DNA of 64,000 bases, from the IMG/VR virus record IMGVR_UViG_3300006880_000001, positions 62,001 to 126,000 of that record; one strand, 5' to 3'. The stretch comes from a virus. A program made the position numbers and the translations under genes. This document shows, in pieces, positions 30,373-38,718 of the stretch (position 1 is its first letter; each line of letters opens with the position of its first letter). A model generated the notes under the pieces. The model worked only from the letters and a program-made list of their open reading frames with translations, made no database searches and was not told where the DNA came from.

Positions 30373-30947
30373 AGCTCGTCATGGCCGTCGTCCTCATCTG
30401 GCTGTCCTTCGGCTGCCAGGAGATGAAGAACACCAACAAGGAAGCCCAGCGCGAACAGCAGATCACCGAGGCCTACCAAAGCCGCCTCAACCAAGCGGTC
30501 CCGTACCCGTTGGCGCAGATGCACGACAGCCTCGAGCGTCGCAACATTCGCGAGCGCCTCCTGCGGTTCAACAACCCAGCCAAGATCGGGTACGTCTACC
30601 TCTTCACGCCGATGGGTCAGATGATCGGCTACTACACGATCAAGGGCAAGGTGACATCCACCCAGAGCCAAATGACGGTGCCGCAGACGGTCGTTTGCCC
30701 CGACGTCTACGACAAAGGCGGTACGCTCGATCCGTGCTTCACGATCGATGCGATGGGCGACGACGGTAGCTATGGACCCAACGAAGGTGGTGACGATGGG
30801 ATCTTCTTCTTCACCACCGAGGGGGTGATGCTCTCCTGGAACGGCCTCTGGCTGTACAGCGACGCTCCCCTCAGCGTCGACGTCAAGCCGCTCACCATCT
30901 ACGACGCCACGACCGCGAAGCCGTCGAGCACGGCCGAGTTGCCATGA
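30369..30947 (+). CDS. Predicted lipoprotein
   Basis: 192 aa. A short signal peptide ends in SFGC with the lipid-modified Cys at 16 (MKLVMAVVLIWLSFGC). A beta-rich mature domain (KIGYVYLFTPMGQMIGYYTI, VVCPDVYDKGGTLDPCFTID) carries one Cys pair. Such proteins occur in phages and plasmids without assigned function. Exposed on the host envelope; a superinfection or envelope role is conjecture. Confidence 0.75.
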   Translation: MKLVMAVVLIWLSFGCQEMKNTNKEAQREQQITEAYQSRLNQAVPYPLAQMHDSLERRNIRERLLRFNNPAKIGYVYLFTPMGQMIGYYTIKGKVTSTQSQMTVPQTVVCPDVYDKGGTLDPCFTIDAMGDDGSYGPNEGGDDGIFFFTTEGVMLSWNGLWLYSDAPLSVDVKPLTIYDATTAKPSSTAELP

Positions 30948-31231
30948 GCCGACCATCCGAGATGGCCCCAAACTGGCCGATGATCGTCATCGTGGCCATT
31001 GCGCTCGCGGCCCTCGCCGGCGCGGTCGTCCAGAGCTGTACGACCCGAGGAGCGGACGAGGCAGCCTACGATGCTGCGGCCATCTTGGGCGAGCAGGTCG
31101 AATGCTTTGGGATGGGACACCTCAGCGACAACGTATGCATCGGCAAGACGTCCAAACGCGGTGTCCGTTGTCCACTCAGTCCGAGTCGTCCTTGCTTCCT
31201 CATCACCCCAGCCCAAGCGGAGAGACCGTGA
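30944..31231 (+). CDS. Small membrane protein with Cys tail
   Basis: 95 aa. One membrane helix (WPMIVIVAIALAALAGAVVQ) ends near a Cys (SCTTR), and the tail contains four more Cys. GTGA overlap with the next gene. Unknown; third member of an envelope-protein run 29624-31395. Confidence 0.65.
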   Translation: MSRPSEMAPNWPMIVIVAIALAALAGAVVQSCTTRGADEAAYDAAAILGEQVECFGMGHLSDNVCIGKTSKRGVRCPLSPSRPCFLITPAQAERP

Positions 31232-31395
31232 TCCTGAATGTGTTCATTTTCATCCTGGTTGTTGTCATCTACTGCGTTCCGGTCCTCGTTGGCTACCTCG
31301 TCGGGGGTGACGTCGATACGGCGATCGCCACCGGACTGGCTAGCGCCAGCATCCCCGCTGTCTTGTGGATCGTCGGCCTCGGCCGCGGCAAATGA
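31228..31395 (+). CDS. 55-aa two-helix membrane protein
   Basis: GTG start overlapping the upstream stop. Two hydrophobic helices (FIFILVVVIYCVPVLVGYLV and ATGLASASIPAVLWIVGL) joined by a short acidic loop, GRGK end. Holin-like size and topology, but far from the amidase gene, so no lysis role is claimed. Confidence 0.65.
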   Translation: MILNVFIFILVVVIYCVPVLVGYLVGGDVDTAIATGLASASIPAVLWIVGLGRGK

Positions 31396-32012
31396 AGAAG
31401 CCGTACCCATTGCAGTGGCCGGAAGGCTGGCCGCGGACCAAGACGTCTCGGCGTCGGCGGGCTCGCTTCGACACCGGCCTCCACGACGCCGCACGGGGCA
31501 TCGTGGACAACCTGCGCATGATGCAGGCCCGCCAGGTGGTCATCACCACCGACATGCCGGCGCGCAGCGACGGCCTGCCCTACGCGACCGCACGTGAGCC
31601 GGAGGACGTCGGCGTCGCGGTCTGGTGGGTCGACGAGCACGGCAACGAGCGGGTCATCGCGTGTGATGTCTGGGAGAAAGTCGGAGACAACCTGCACGCC
31701 ATCGAGCTCAGCCTGGCTGCGCTCCGAGGCCTCGATCGCTGGGGGGCGAGCGAGGTAGTCAAGCGTGCCTTCGCGGGCTTCGCGGCGTTGCCACCGGGTG
31801 GGGATAGCCCACCTCGACGATCGTGGCGTGAGGTGCTCGGCGCCGAGGGACTCGAGAGCTTCCCACCCGAGGATCAGTGGGTCATGGTCAAGGCACTCCA
31901 TCGGTCTCGGATGGAGGCGGCGCACCCGGACGCAGGTGGGACCACCGAGCAGGCGCTGGAGCTGAACGCGGCCCTCGACGAGGCCAAGCTCGAGCTGCAG
32001 CCCAGTCGGTAG
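31392..32012 (+). CDS. Protein with C-terminal J-domain-like HPD motif
   Basis: 206 aa. The C-terminal about 45 residues contain AHPDAGGTTEQALELNAALD, the HPD-x-GG...lN.A pattern of a partial J domain (DnaK partner). The rest is a basic N-terminus and a compact middle (ITTDMPARSDGLPYATAREP). This architecture is common in phages and plasmids. Possible chaperone recruitment, inferred. Confidence 0.75.
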   Translation: MKKPYPLQWPEGWPRTKTSRRRRARFDTGLHDAARGIVDNLRMMQARQVVITTDMPARSDGLPYATAREPEDVGVAVWWVDEHGNERVIACDVWEKVGDNLHAIELSLAALRGLDRWGASEVVKRAFAGFAALPPGGDSPPRRSWREVLGAEGLESFPPEDQWVMVKALHRSRMEAAHPDAGGTTEQALELNAALDEAKLELQPSR

Positions 32013-32040
32013 CACGTGGGATCGTCTGGTCCAGCCAGTC

Positions 32041-32063
32041 GGTCACCCCTACCGGGCTAATGT
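32041..32063 (+). promoter_or_regulatory. Degenerate class A promoter
   Basis: GGTCAC followed by an 8-nt rather than 7-nt interval to GGCTAATGT. It would start the structured leader of the gene at 32155. Confidence 0.4.
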
Positions 32064-32073
32064 CTTAGGATTC

Positions 32074-32139
32074 CACATCAATTAGGATTGGATGTGCCGT
32101 TCGTTGTGAACGGGAGTACGATTTGAACGTTGTTACTCC
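32074..32139 (+). promoter_or_regulatory. Structured 5' leader with three hairpins
   Basis: CACATC/GATGTG (32074-32096), CCGTTC-GTTGT-GAACGG (32097-32113) and GGAGTA/TACTCC (32113-32139) stand in tandem, followed by GCGGAGGCCTCTCC, a self-complementary segment holding the Shine-Dalgarno. Could be a regulatory leader, as most genes here have no leader at all. Confidence 0.5.
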
Positions 32140-32154
32140 GCGGAGGCCTCTCCA

Positions 32155-32487
32155 ATGCGCATCGCTTGGCAAAGCGGTTCCTGGCGAGATGAAGACGGAA
32201 TCCTCGTGGACCTGACAGACGCCAAGCTCGGTGATCGCCGGATCACCTGCTACTGCAAGGCGGAGGTTCAGACCGACGGTGCGCCATTGGCGGCTGTCGC
32301 CGGTCTCGTCGCGGGTGCCGTGCGCGCGTTCCGAGAGGTCAGCTGGACAGTCATGCTCTGCGATCGGACGTGGGCACTCCCAACGTACGCGGACCTTCTC
32401 AACTTCTGGTACGGGCTCGACCTCGCGCTCACTAACTTCGACTGTATGTTGCTTCCCCTGGCCGCGATTGCATCGAGGACCAACTGA
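32155..32487 (+). CDS. Unknown protein behind structured leader
   Basis: 110 aa, soluble, several Cys. The pattern DRRITCYCKAEV then SWTVMLCDRTWALPTYADLL suggests an alpha/beta fold. GGAGG is 8 nt before the ATG. Stop overlaps the next ATG. No family recognised. Confidence 0.7.
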   Translation: MRIAWQSGSWRDEDGILVDLTDAKLGDRRITCYCKAEVQTDGAPLAAVAGLVAGAVRAFREVSWTVMLCDRTWALPTYADLLNFWYGLDLALTNFDCMLLPLAAIASRTN

Positions 32488-32771
32488 TGCTCCGTCGACA
32501 CGTCAAACCGGGACAGCGTTTCTACTACCTCTACTGCGGCGCCCCAGGACACTTCTCGTGGACGGCGATCGACGGGGAGACCGACGACGGCCCAGGTCAC
32601 GTCGGCGTCCACCCAGCGCGCGTGACGTGGGACGTGGCGCTTGTCGACGCGGACTACCAGGCGGAGCTCGAACGTAGGATCCACGACGTCTGCACCGATC
32701 CGACGCTCGAGACGATGCGCGCCGAGGACTTCGGCCGCTGGCTAGCGGACCTGCAGTTCGGATCGGGCTGA
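32487..32771 (+). CDS. Unknown small protein
   Basis: 94 aa, coupled by TGATG. Beta-rich start (GQRFYYLYCGAPGHFSWTAI) and a helical acidic end. No family recognised. Confidence 0.7.
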   Translation: MLRRHVKPGQRFYYLYCGAPGHFSWTAIDGETDDGPGHVGVHPARVTWDVALVDADYQAELERRIHDVCTDPTLETMRAEDFGRWLADLQFGSG

Positions 32772-32773
32772 TC

Positions 32774-32795
32774 GGTCACCGCGCGGTGGTAGCGT
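32774..32795 (+). promoter_or_regulatory. Class A GTCAC promoter
   Basis: GGTCAC, 7-nt spacer, TGGTAGCGT. Hexamer TAGCGT ends 7 nt before the ATG at 32803. Confidence 0.65.
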
Positions 32796-32802
32796 CGCGG
32801 TG

Positions 32803-33219
32803 ATGAATCTGACCTTCCCCCGCCTGACCTACATCGCGCATCCGATCGGGCGCCCGCCCGATCGCGACAAGAACCTGCAGCGCGTCCTGCGCTGGTTCGC
32901 CTGGGCGATCGTCCAGGATCCCAACTCGGCCTTCGTCATCCCCTACAAGCCGTACTGCGACGTGCTCGAGGAGACCGACGAGAACCGGGCGCGTGGCATC
33001 CGCGACGATCTCGTGGCGCTTAGCCGCTGCGACAACATCTGGCTCGTCGGCGGACTGATCTCGCCGGGCATGCAGGGCGAATTCGACTACATGGTGGAGC
33101 TTGGCCGTCCGGTCCACGACTTCACCGCGCTCGGCCCTGAGCCGCCGGTCGGTCCTGTCCGCATGACCGGCGAGCAGACACCCTACGGCTTCCTCTGTAC
33201 GGGGTGGGCGCCGTGCTAG
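32803..33219 (+). CDS. DUF4406/deoxyribosyltransferase-like protein
   Basis: 138 aa. YIAHPIGRPPDRDKNLQRV at the start and RCDNIWLVGGLISPGMQGE with FDYMVELGRPVHDF at the end match the DUF4406-type nucleoside 2-deoxyribosyltransferase-like fold common in phages (substrate pocket at GG.S.GM..E...A). Whether it cleaves nucleosides is unknown. Start at the ATG 7 nt from the hexamer; a GTG one codon upstream is the alternative. Confidence 0.8.
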   Translation: MNLTFPRLTYIAHPIGRPPDRDKNLQRVLRWFAWAIVQDPNSAFVIPYKPYCDVLEETDENRARGIRDDLVALSRCDNIWLVGGLISPGMQGEFDYMVELGRPVHDFTALGPEPPVGPVRMTGEQTPYGFLCTGWAPC

Positions 33220-33515
33220 GCCGGCTGCCGGGGGTTGGGACGATCCGCCAAGGCTTCCCGATCCTCGCCTTCTACCACCCGCGCGACGTCCGCAAGGCCG
33301 CATTCGAGGGCCGCAAGGTCTTCGTCTTCGATCCGAAGACTGACCCCAAGGCGTACCGCCGCGCGCGGCGCTTCGTCGACCGCGAGGAGAACCGACGCCG
33401 CGCCATACAGCGTAGCGGCCGCCGCCATGGTGAGCACGTGCCGCCCACACTCGGGCGACGCCTCGACGCCCACGGACGCCACCGCATCCTGGCCATCATG
33501 GAGCACCGGGCGTGA
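33213..33515 (+). CDS. Unknown basic protein
   Basis: 100 aa. GTG overlaps the upstream TAG. Phe/Tyr-rich centre (RKVFVFDPKTDPKAYRRARR) then an Arg/His-rich C-terminal half. Possibly nucleic-acid-binding by composition. No family recognised. Confidence 0.6.
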   Translation: MLGRLPGVGTIRQGFPILAFYHPRDVRKAAFEGRKVFVFDPKTDPKAYRRARRFVDREENRRRAIQRSGRRHGEHVPPTLGRRLDAHGRHRILAIMEHRA

Positions 33516-34003
33516 CCTGCCAGACCTGCCAGACCTGCGGGCGCACGAGGATGACGGACGAGGAGTGGCAACGTCTTCGCGACACCATCGACGCCCTCGG
33601 GCTCCGGCACGAATGGTGGCGACGCGTTCGCGAGATGGCCCCGCACCTCTTCCCAGGGAAGTGCTACGGGAGCACGGACTGCGTTCCCATCGACTGGAAG
33701 TCTCGTGCGGTCGCCGCCGAAGCCGACCTGGTGAAGCTCGCGACCTGCGTGCACGGCGACCGCGCCGACATCGTCGTCTGGCCGCTATGGTTCGACGGCA
33801 AGACCCGCGTCGACATCGTCTGGTGTCGCCGTTGCGGCGCCGCGCGTGTGGACAAGGACGGCCGTCAGGGAGAATGGATGCGGCCCTACCAAGTTCGCGT
33901 CCAAGCCGCGGAAGGGAATGGTCACCCCGGCGTGGTAGATTCTTCGGATGAACCTCCCGACACCGCCGAACGGCGCGACGATCGAGGCGGCCTTCAAGGC
34001 TGA
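33512..34003 (+). CDS. Unknown protein with N-terminal Cys repeats
   Basis: 163 aa. Starts TCQTCQTCGRT and later has WCRRCGAAR, which together could coordinate zinc. The last 56 nt overlap the next gene and its promoter, so the true C-terminus is constrained by dual use. GTGA overlap at the start. Confidence 0.65.
   Translation: MTCQTCQTCGRTRMTDEEWQRLRDTIDALGLRHEWWRRVREMAPHLFPGKCYGSTDCVPIDWKSRAVAAEADLVKLATCVHGDRADIVVWPLWFDGKTRVDIVWCRRCGAARVDKDGRQGEWMRPYQVRVQAAEGNGHPGVVDSSDEPPDTAERRDDRGGLQG
33920..33941 (+). promoter_or_regulatory. Class A GTCAC promoter
   Basis: GGTCAC, 7-nt spacer, TGGTAGATT. Hexamer TAGATT ends 6 nt before the ATG at 33948. Lies inside the upstream coding region. Confidence 0.65.
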
Positions 34004-34280
34004 CCCCGGCCACACCGCCGTCTACCTGCGGAGCCGGACCGCCACGGGCTCCCCCGAGTACAGCCTCTACCCGGTGATCCTCTGGGTCGTCGTCCGCGAC
34101 GACCAGGGCCAGATCATCCGTCCCTACACCCACCGCTTGGACGGCGCCGTCGTCGATGTCGAAGACATCGGCATGCCACTCGTCTGCGTCGTGACCCCCA
34201 ACGAGGACGCCATCAAGACGGCCGACGCCGTCATCGCCGTCACGGAGGGCCTCCCGGAGTCGGTGGGGCTCCCCTCCTGA
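33948..34280 (+). CDS. Unknown small beta-rich protein
   Basis: 110 aa. Strand-rich (PVILWVVVRDDQGQIIRPYT) with a helical end. Predicted leaderless. No family recognised. Confidence 0.7.
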   Translation: MNLPTPPNGATIEAAFKADPGHTAVYLRSRTATGSPEYSLYPVILWVVVRDDQGQIIRPYTHRLDGAVVDVEDIGMPLVCVVTPNEDAIKTADAVIAVTEGLPESVGLPS

Positions 34281-34321
34281 ACCTGCTGGTGCCGTCACCC
34301 AACTTGGGCGATGCTCGTCGA

Positions 34322-34561
34322 ATGGTAACGCTCGAAGCCACACAGACGTTCCTCGGTCATGCCCGTCCGCAGGTGGGGCTCCTTGGCCGCGCGGCCGCGC
34401 TTCTCGGCCTGCCCCTACCGGAACGGACGGTGACCTACTCCTCGCTCAGCGGAGCGTCGACGGGTTCCCTCGGGGCCGTCATCGGCCTCGGCCTCGGCGC
34501 CGCGCTGGGGGCGCACCTGCTGCGCCGCCACCGGCCGCATCGCCGTCGGCGCCGGCGATGA
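34322..34561 (+). CDS. Membrane mini-protein with His/Arg tail
   Basis: 79 aa. An amphipathic N-terminal half is followed by a Gly-rich membrane helix (SLGAVIGLGLGAALGAHLL) and a tail of Arg/His (RRHRPHRRRRRR). Same architecture as the presumed virion membrane proteins at 1-10 kb. Overlaps the next ATG. Confidence 0.65.
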   Translation: MVTLEATQTFLGHARPQVGLLGRAAALLGLPLPERTVTYSSLSGASTGSLGAVIGLGLGAALGAHLLRRHRPHRRRRRR

Positions 34562-34749
34562 GGTGGCGCGCGTTCTGGCGTGGGTTCCTCTCCGGCCTCG
34601 ACCTCACCGGAGCCTTCCCGTCCACCCCGCGACGACTGCTGCGCAGGCCGGTGGCGGAGGCGTTCGCCGACGACTGGCGCGCGGTCGGCAACGACCTCCG
34701 CAAGGCCCTGCACCAACTGAAGCATGGACGAGACGACGATCCTGCGTGA
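34558..34749 (+). CDS. Small basic protein
   Basis: 63 aa. Aromatic, amphipathic start (MRWRAFWRGFLSGLDLTGAF) then basic helices. May associate with membranes peripherally. Overlaps both neighbours. Confidence 0.6.
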   Translation: MRWRAFWRGFLSGLDLTGAFPSTPRRLLRRPVAEAFADDWRAVGNDLRKALHQLKHGRDDDPA

Positions 34750-34891
34750 GCTGACGGCCAAGAAGAAGCCGATCGTGGATCCGTTCTACTGCCCACTGTG
34801 CGGGTACCACATCGTGCTCGACCTTGATGGTCATTTCCTGCCGTGCCTGCTCCGACACGCGATCACCGTCCAGTTCGATCCCCGCGCTTGA
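34724..34891 (+). CDS. 55-aa zinc-finger-like protein
   Basis: YCPLCGYHIVLDLDGHFLPC followed by LLRH gives a C-x2-C...C-x3-H metal site in a tiny protein. Overlaps the previous gene by 26 nt. Its stop codon overlaps the -35 box of the next promoter. No family recognised. Confidence 0.6.
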   Translation: MDETTILRELTAKKKPIVDPFYCPLCGYHIVLDLDGHFLPCLLRHAITVQFDPRA

Positions 34892-34916
34892 CACGCTTCC
34901 TACCCGTGGGTAGGGT
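34888..34916 (+). promoter_or_regulatory. Consensus sigma-70 promoter
   Basis: TTGACA, 17-nt spacer, TAGGGT. The hexamer ends 8 nt before the ATG at 34925. With the tRNA promoter at 25448 it is one of two clear full sigma-70 promoters seen. Confidence 0.65.
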
Positions 34917-34924
34917 GGAAGGCC

Positions 34925-35284
34925 ATGAGCCATCGCCACCCCAAGACGACGAAGCCTCCGAAGCACCTCTCCGAGCCCGAGCGGATGGCGTTCGTGGGTA
35001 AGGGGCCGACGACCCGGTACGTGGGGGGTGACAAGACACCACCGACGCCGTCGCCTCCCCCCATCCAGGCACGCGTTCCTCCCGAGGTCGTCCGCCTGGC
35101 GAGGGAGGTGGCAGTGGGGTCCATGCGCCACGGTCGACCGCGCACGGCTACCGAGCAGCTATTCGCCAAGGTCATCATCGCCATGGACGAAGCCATCCAG
35201 GTGGCTCCGATCTGCCAGGGTGACTGCATGCACGGAACCTGCGCTGTCATCCGCGGCTTCAAGGCTGCGCTCGATCCGAGGTGA
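34925..35284 (+). CDS. Unknown protein
   Basis: 119 aa. A disordered Pro/Thr N-terminus, a helical middle (EVVRLAREVAVGSMRHG) and CQGDCMHGTCAVIRG near the end. Possibly expressed early, given the host-type promoter; that is inference. GTGA overlap with the next gene. Confidence 0.7.
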   Translation: MSHRHPKTTKPPKHLSEPERMAFVGKGPTTRYVGGDKTPPTPSPPPIQARVPPEVVRLAREVAVGSMRHGRPRTATEQLFAKVIIAMDEAIQVAPICQGDCMHGTCAVIRGFKAALDPR

Positions 35285-35691
35285 CCGTGACGAAGGCCAA
35301 GACAAAGGAGCGCCCGTTCAAGAACGGCGACGTCGTCGTCTGGCGCTCCCCCACATCATGGAGTGGCAGTCGATGGATCTGGGGGCGGGTTCGTCGTGTC
35401 ACGTTGGCGGGGACGGTCATCTGCAACGCGGTCGGGTCAGCGGAGACCGTTCAGTTCCGTCGCGGCAAGCACGGGGAGATGTCGCGGGGGATGCGTCACG
35501 CGACGACCGAGGAGATCGCCCAGCGCACCTGGCGCGCCCGTCGTCCGTCCTCCATCCTCATCTCGTTCCGGTCGGGGTTCGATGGCGGCGACCGTTTCAC
35601 AGTCGCCGACGTCGACCTCACCGAGTTCAACCTCACCAGGGTCATCGACGATCTTACGGCGCTCCAGAAGTGGTTGCGGGAGAAGCCATGA
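35281..35691 (+). CDS. Unknown beta-rich protein
   Basis: 136 aa. KNGDVVVWRSP then WIWGRVRRVTLAGTVICNAV suggests a small beta-barrel at the N-terminus followed by a helical C-terminus. GTG start overlaps the upstream stop; ends in ATGA with the next gene. No family recognised. Confidence 0.7.
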   Translation: MTVTKAKTKERPFKNGDVVVWRSPTSWSGSRWIWGRVRRVTLAGTVICNAVGSAETVQFRRGKHGEMSRGMRHATTEEIAQRTWRARRPSSILISFRSGFDGGDRFTVADVDLTEFNLTRVIDDLTALQKWLREKP

Positions 35692-36128
35692 CGTCGGAAT
35701 ACGAGAAGATGCTCGAGGACGCCAGGGCCGCAGCCGAAGCGACCTGGGCACGCCTGACGGCTGCGACCGAGTACCACGTCGAGGCCGACGAGTTCGCCAC
35801 CGGCGAGCTGTGGCTGACCTGGTGTTACCACGGCGGGCTCCCGTGGGAGGCTCAGAGTCCTGGGATGTGGACCGAGATCGGCAAGTTCCATGGCGAACCG
35901 GTCTGTGTCAGCGTCAGCTGGATCAAGGTCGACGCGTACACCATCGCGTTGTGGAACCCGACCAGCCGCGTCGTCAGCTACGACCTCGTCGAGGCGTGGT
36001 TGCGCGAGACGTTTCCCAACGTGAAGCGGAGATCCAACGCCCTCAACTTCCACAACATCGTACTCGACATTGGGCATCGCCGTGGCAGCCGGTTCCAGCT
36101 CGACATGGATCGGCTGAGGAAGCGATGA
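35688..36128 (+). CDS. Unknown protein
   Basis: 146 aa. Helical N-terminus, then Trp/Tyr-rich strands (ELWLTWCYHGGLPWEAQSPG) and SVSWIKVDAYTIALWNPTS. Coupled by ATGA overlaps. No family recognised. Confidence 0.7.
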   Translation: MTSEYEKMLEDARAAAEATWARLTAATEYHVEADEFATGELWLTWCYHGGLPWEAQSPGMWTEIGKFHGEPVCVSVSWIKVDAYTIALWNPTSRVVSYDLVEAWLRETFPNVKRRSNALNFHNIVLDIGHRRGSRFQLDMDRLRKR

Positions 36129-36355
36129 AGAATCCCCATAACCTACTCGTCGCGTTGGACCCGCCTCGGGACGCCCCGCCACGACGGTGGCGGTGCCGTT
36201 ACTGCGGCGTGGAGGGGTTGTGGGAGGAGGTCGACGCCGCGGCCTGCACGTACGTCTATCCGCCCTGCGATCACTGCGGTCAGACGCCGACCTGCGCCAA
36301 GGACTGCGCCGGGATCGCCATGGCCCTCGCGAGCCTCGATCCCAACGTAAACTAG
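36125..36355 (+). CDS. Cys-rich small protein
   Basis: 76 aa. WRCRYCGVEG and CDHCGQTPTCAKDC give seven Cys, enough for one or two zinc sites. Stop lies immediately upstream of a class A promoter. No family recognised. Confidence 0.65.
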   Translation: MKNPHNLLVALDPPRDAPPRRWRCRYCGVEGLWEEVDAAACTYVYPPCDHCGQTPTCAKDCAGIAMALASLDPNVN

Positions 36356-36356
36356 G

Positions 36357-36378
36357 TGTCACCCCGCTCTGGTACGGT
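36357..36378 (+). promoter_or_regulatory. Class A GTCAC promoter
   Basis: TGTCAC, 7-nt spacer, TGGTACGGT. Hexamer TACGGT ends 7 nt before the GTG at 36386. Confidence 0.65.
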
Positions 36379-36385
36379 CTCGCCC

Positions 36386-38698
36386 GTGAAGACCTACCGT
36401 ATCGACAAGAACCTCTTCCTCGTCCTCCAGCCCGTGCCGAAGACGCGCGCGGCCATCCCGGTCCCGCAGCCGACCAACCACATCGTGGTCGTCGACTGCA
36501 GCGGGAGCATGACGGGCGACCTGCCCAAGCTGCGGACGCACCTGAAGTCGAAGCTGGTGACGCTCCTGCGCACCGACGACACGCTGACCGTCATCTGGTT
36601 CTCGGGCAAGGGCGAGTTCGGGGTCTTGGTCGAGGGCCAAAAGGCTGCCACCGCCAAGGACCTGAAGGGGTTCCACGACGCCATCGATCGGTGGTTGCGT
36701 CCGATCGGCCTCACCGGCTTCAAGGAGCCGCTCGAGGAGGTCGCCAAGGTCATCAAGCGCGTCAAGAACGGCAACCCGTTCTCGCTCTTCTTCATGAGCG
36801 ACGGCTGCGACAACCAATGGCCGCGCGCCGACATCCTGAAGACGGTCGAGCAGGCGACGGGAGGACTCGCCGCCGCGGCCTTCGTCGAGTACGGCTTCTA
36901 CGCCGACCGAGCTCTCCTCGCCGCCATGGCCGAGCGGGCCGGCGGCCGGCACCTCTTCGCCCGTGACTTCGCCGAGTACGAGCCGGTCCTGAACAACACC
37001 ATCGAGACGCGTGCCCTGAACGCCGTGCGCGTGCCGGTGACGATCCGGCAGTCGGTCATCGACGGCGTGGCCTTTACCTTCGGAACCGATCATCGGGAGC
37101 TCTTCACCTTCACCGTCGAGGGCACTGCCGACGCCGGTGCGGATCAGGTCGTGGTCCCCGAGAACCTCGACGTGATCGCCTACCTGTCGGAGGAGCATCG
37201 CGGTGACGTCGACGACCTCCCGATGATCGCCGCGAACGTGAACGCGCGGAAGAAGGGGTCGCCGATGACCGAGGCCTACGCTGCCCTCGCCCTCTTCGCT
37301 ATCCGCATGCGGCCCAACGTCGTCTACCCGATCCTGAAGGCGCTCGCCGACGCCGCGCTGATCGAGCAGTTCTCCGGGTGCTTCGGCAAGCAGCGCTACT
37401 CGGACTTCGTCGACAAGGCGCTCCACTTCGCCACCTCGCCGACCAGTCGGTACCCGCAGGGCTGGGACCCGACCAAGGTCCCCGACGACAACGCCTTCAC
37501 GGTCCTCGAGCTCCTCCAGTACCTGTCCTGGGACCACAACAACCGGCTCCTCCTCGACTCACCCGAGTTCAAGTACAGCCGCATCAGCCGCGGTCGGGTC
37601 GACGCCACCGAGGTCATGACCGACGTCGAGCAGACCCGCATCGCCGAGATCACGGCCGAGATGGCCAAGACCAAGGCGGCCAAGAAGGTCAAGGAGCTGC
37701 AGGCCGAGCTCGATCGGCTGATGCAGGCCAAGGGTACCGCCTTCACGTTCACGCCCGAGCCGAACCCGGACGGCTACCCGATCGAGAACCTGACCTACAA
37801 CGAGGACCGCCCGAACATCTCGGTCCTCGTGAAGAAGTCCGGCACCGTCGATCTCACGGGCCGCATCCCGGCGGGGCTGAAGCTGCCCGCGCAGCTCCCG
37901 ACCCACATCTGGCGCAACTACGCCATCATCCGCGACGGCCTCGTCAACGTCGACATCCTGCCGGCGCAGGTGGTGCCGACCACGGCGAAGGACCTCCGCA
38001 CCCGCGGCTGCGACATGACGCCGGTGAACGGGGTCGAGGCCATCCGCGTCCACCTCCTGCCGATCCTGAACCGGACGATGGTCAAGGAGGCCAGCGCCGA
38101 GGACCTGATCCGCATGCAGTGGAACCTGACCCGACTGCGGGCCGCCCAGAAGGTCCTCAACCACTTCAAGAAGAAGGTGGCTGCCCTCGATCCGAAGCCG
38201 CCGGCGACGCTCGCCTCGACGTACGGCGAGGCCGAAGCGACCTGGCTCAAGGATGTCGTCGGAGTCACCGACGGCGGCTTCGCACCCAAGCACACCGTCC
38301 AGGCCGAGTCGAAGGACTTCTACCTGGGCAAGGAGCTCACGGTCAAGCTCAAGGGCTACTCGAGCCTACCGACCGTCGACGAGGTCGCTGCCAAGCTGAA
38401 GGGGGGCAAGCTCAACGGACCCGGCGCGCTCATGGTGACCACCCTCGAAGAGTGCCTCAACCGAGGCCTCTCAGGCCCGACGGGTGACGTCGCCTGGCTC
38501 GAGAAGCAAGCCCGGCTCGCGACGGTGTCGACCCGCCAGCTCATCCAACAGATCGCCGAGATCAAGTTCGCCATCATCGTCGGCCAGGTCTGGTTCAAGG
38601 AGTGGGCGTCCCTCGCCGAGAACACGATGCGCCTCGCATGCGACGGCGTCGACATCCTCGGCACCATCGAGATGAAGGACGTGGAGATCCGGGTATGA
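36386..38698 (+). CDS. Large vWA-domain protein
   Basis: 770 aa. GTG start 7 nt after a class A hexamer. N-terminal vWA with MIDAS (VVVDCSGSMTGD, TGFKEPLEEV, FMSDGCDNQ). Then a beta-rich region (about 210-270), a helical region, a charged coiled coil (about 410-450, TAEMAKTKAAKKVKELQAEL) and long alpha/beta C-terminal regions without known motifs. vWA proteins act as metal-dependent scaffolds, often with MoxR-type ATPases, but no MoxR gene is visible. Second vWA protein after the TROVE protein. Confidence 0.85.
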   Translation: MKTYRIDKNLFLVLQPVPKTRAAIPVPQPTNHIVVVDCSGSMTGDLPKLRTHLKSKLVTLLRTDDTLTVIWFSGKGEFGVLVEGQKAATAKDLKGFHDAIDRWLRPIGLTGFKEPLEEVAKVIKRVKNGNPFSLFFMSDGCDNQWPRADILKTVEQATGGLAAAAFVEYGFYADRALLAAMAERAGGRHLFARDFAEYEPVLNNTIETRALNAVRVPVTIRQSVIDGVAFTFGTDHRELFTFTVEGTADAGADQVVVPENLDVIAYLSEEHRGDVDDLPMIAANVNARKKGSPMTEAYAALALFAIRMRPNVVYPILKALADAALIEQFSGCFGKQRYSDFVDKALHFATSPTSRYPQGWDPTKVPDDNAFTVLELLQYLSWDHNNRLLLDSPEFKYSRISRGRVDATEVMTDVEQTRIAEITAEMAKTKAAKKVKELQAELDRLMQAKGTAFTFTPEPNPDGYPIENLTYNEDRPNISVLVKKSGTVDLTGRIPAGLKLPAQLPTHIWRNYAIIRDGLVNVDILPAQVVPTTAKDLRTRGCDMTPVNGVEAIRVHLLPILNRTMVKEASAEDLIRMQWNLTRLRAAQKVLNHFKKKVAALDPKPPATLASTYGEAEATWLKDVVGVTDGGFAPKHTVQAESKDFYLGKELTVKLKGYSSLPTVDEVAAKLKGGKLNGPGALMVTTLEECLNRGLSGPTGDVAWLEKQARLATVSTRQLIQQIAEIKFAIIVGQVWFKEWASLAENTMRLACDGVDILGTIEMKDVEIRV

Positions 38699-38718
38699 CC
38701 GCACCCGAAGGAGGAGAC

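Noticed and set aside
31228-31395. Holin gene
   Set aside because: Two-helix topology fits, but it is about 19 kb from the amidase and in an envelope-protein operon; many other small membrane proteins fit equally.
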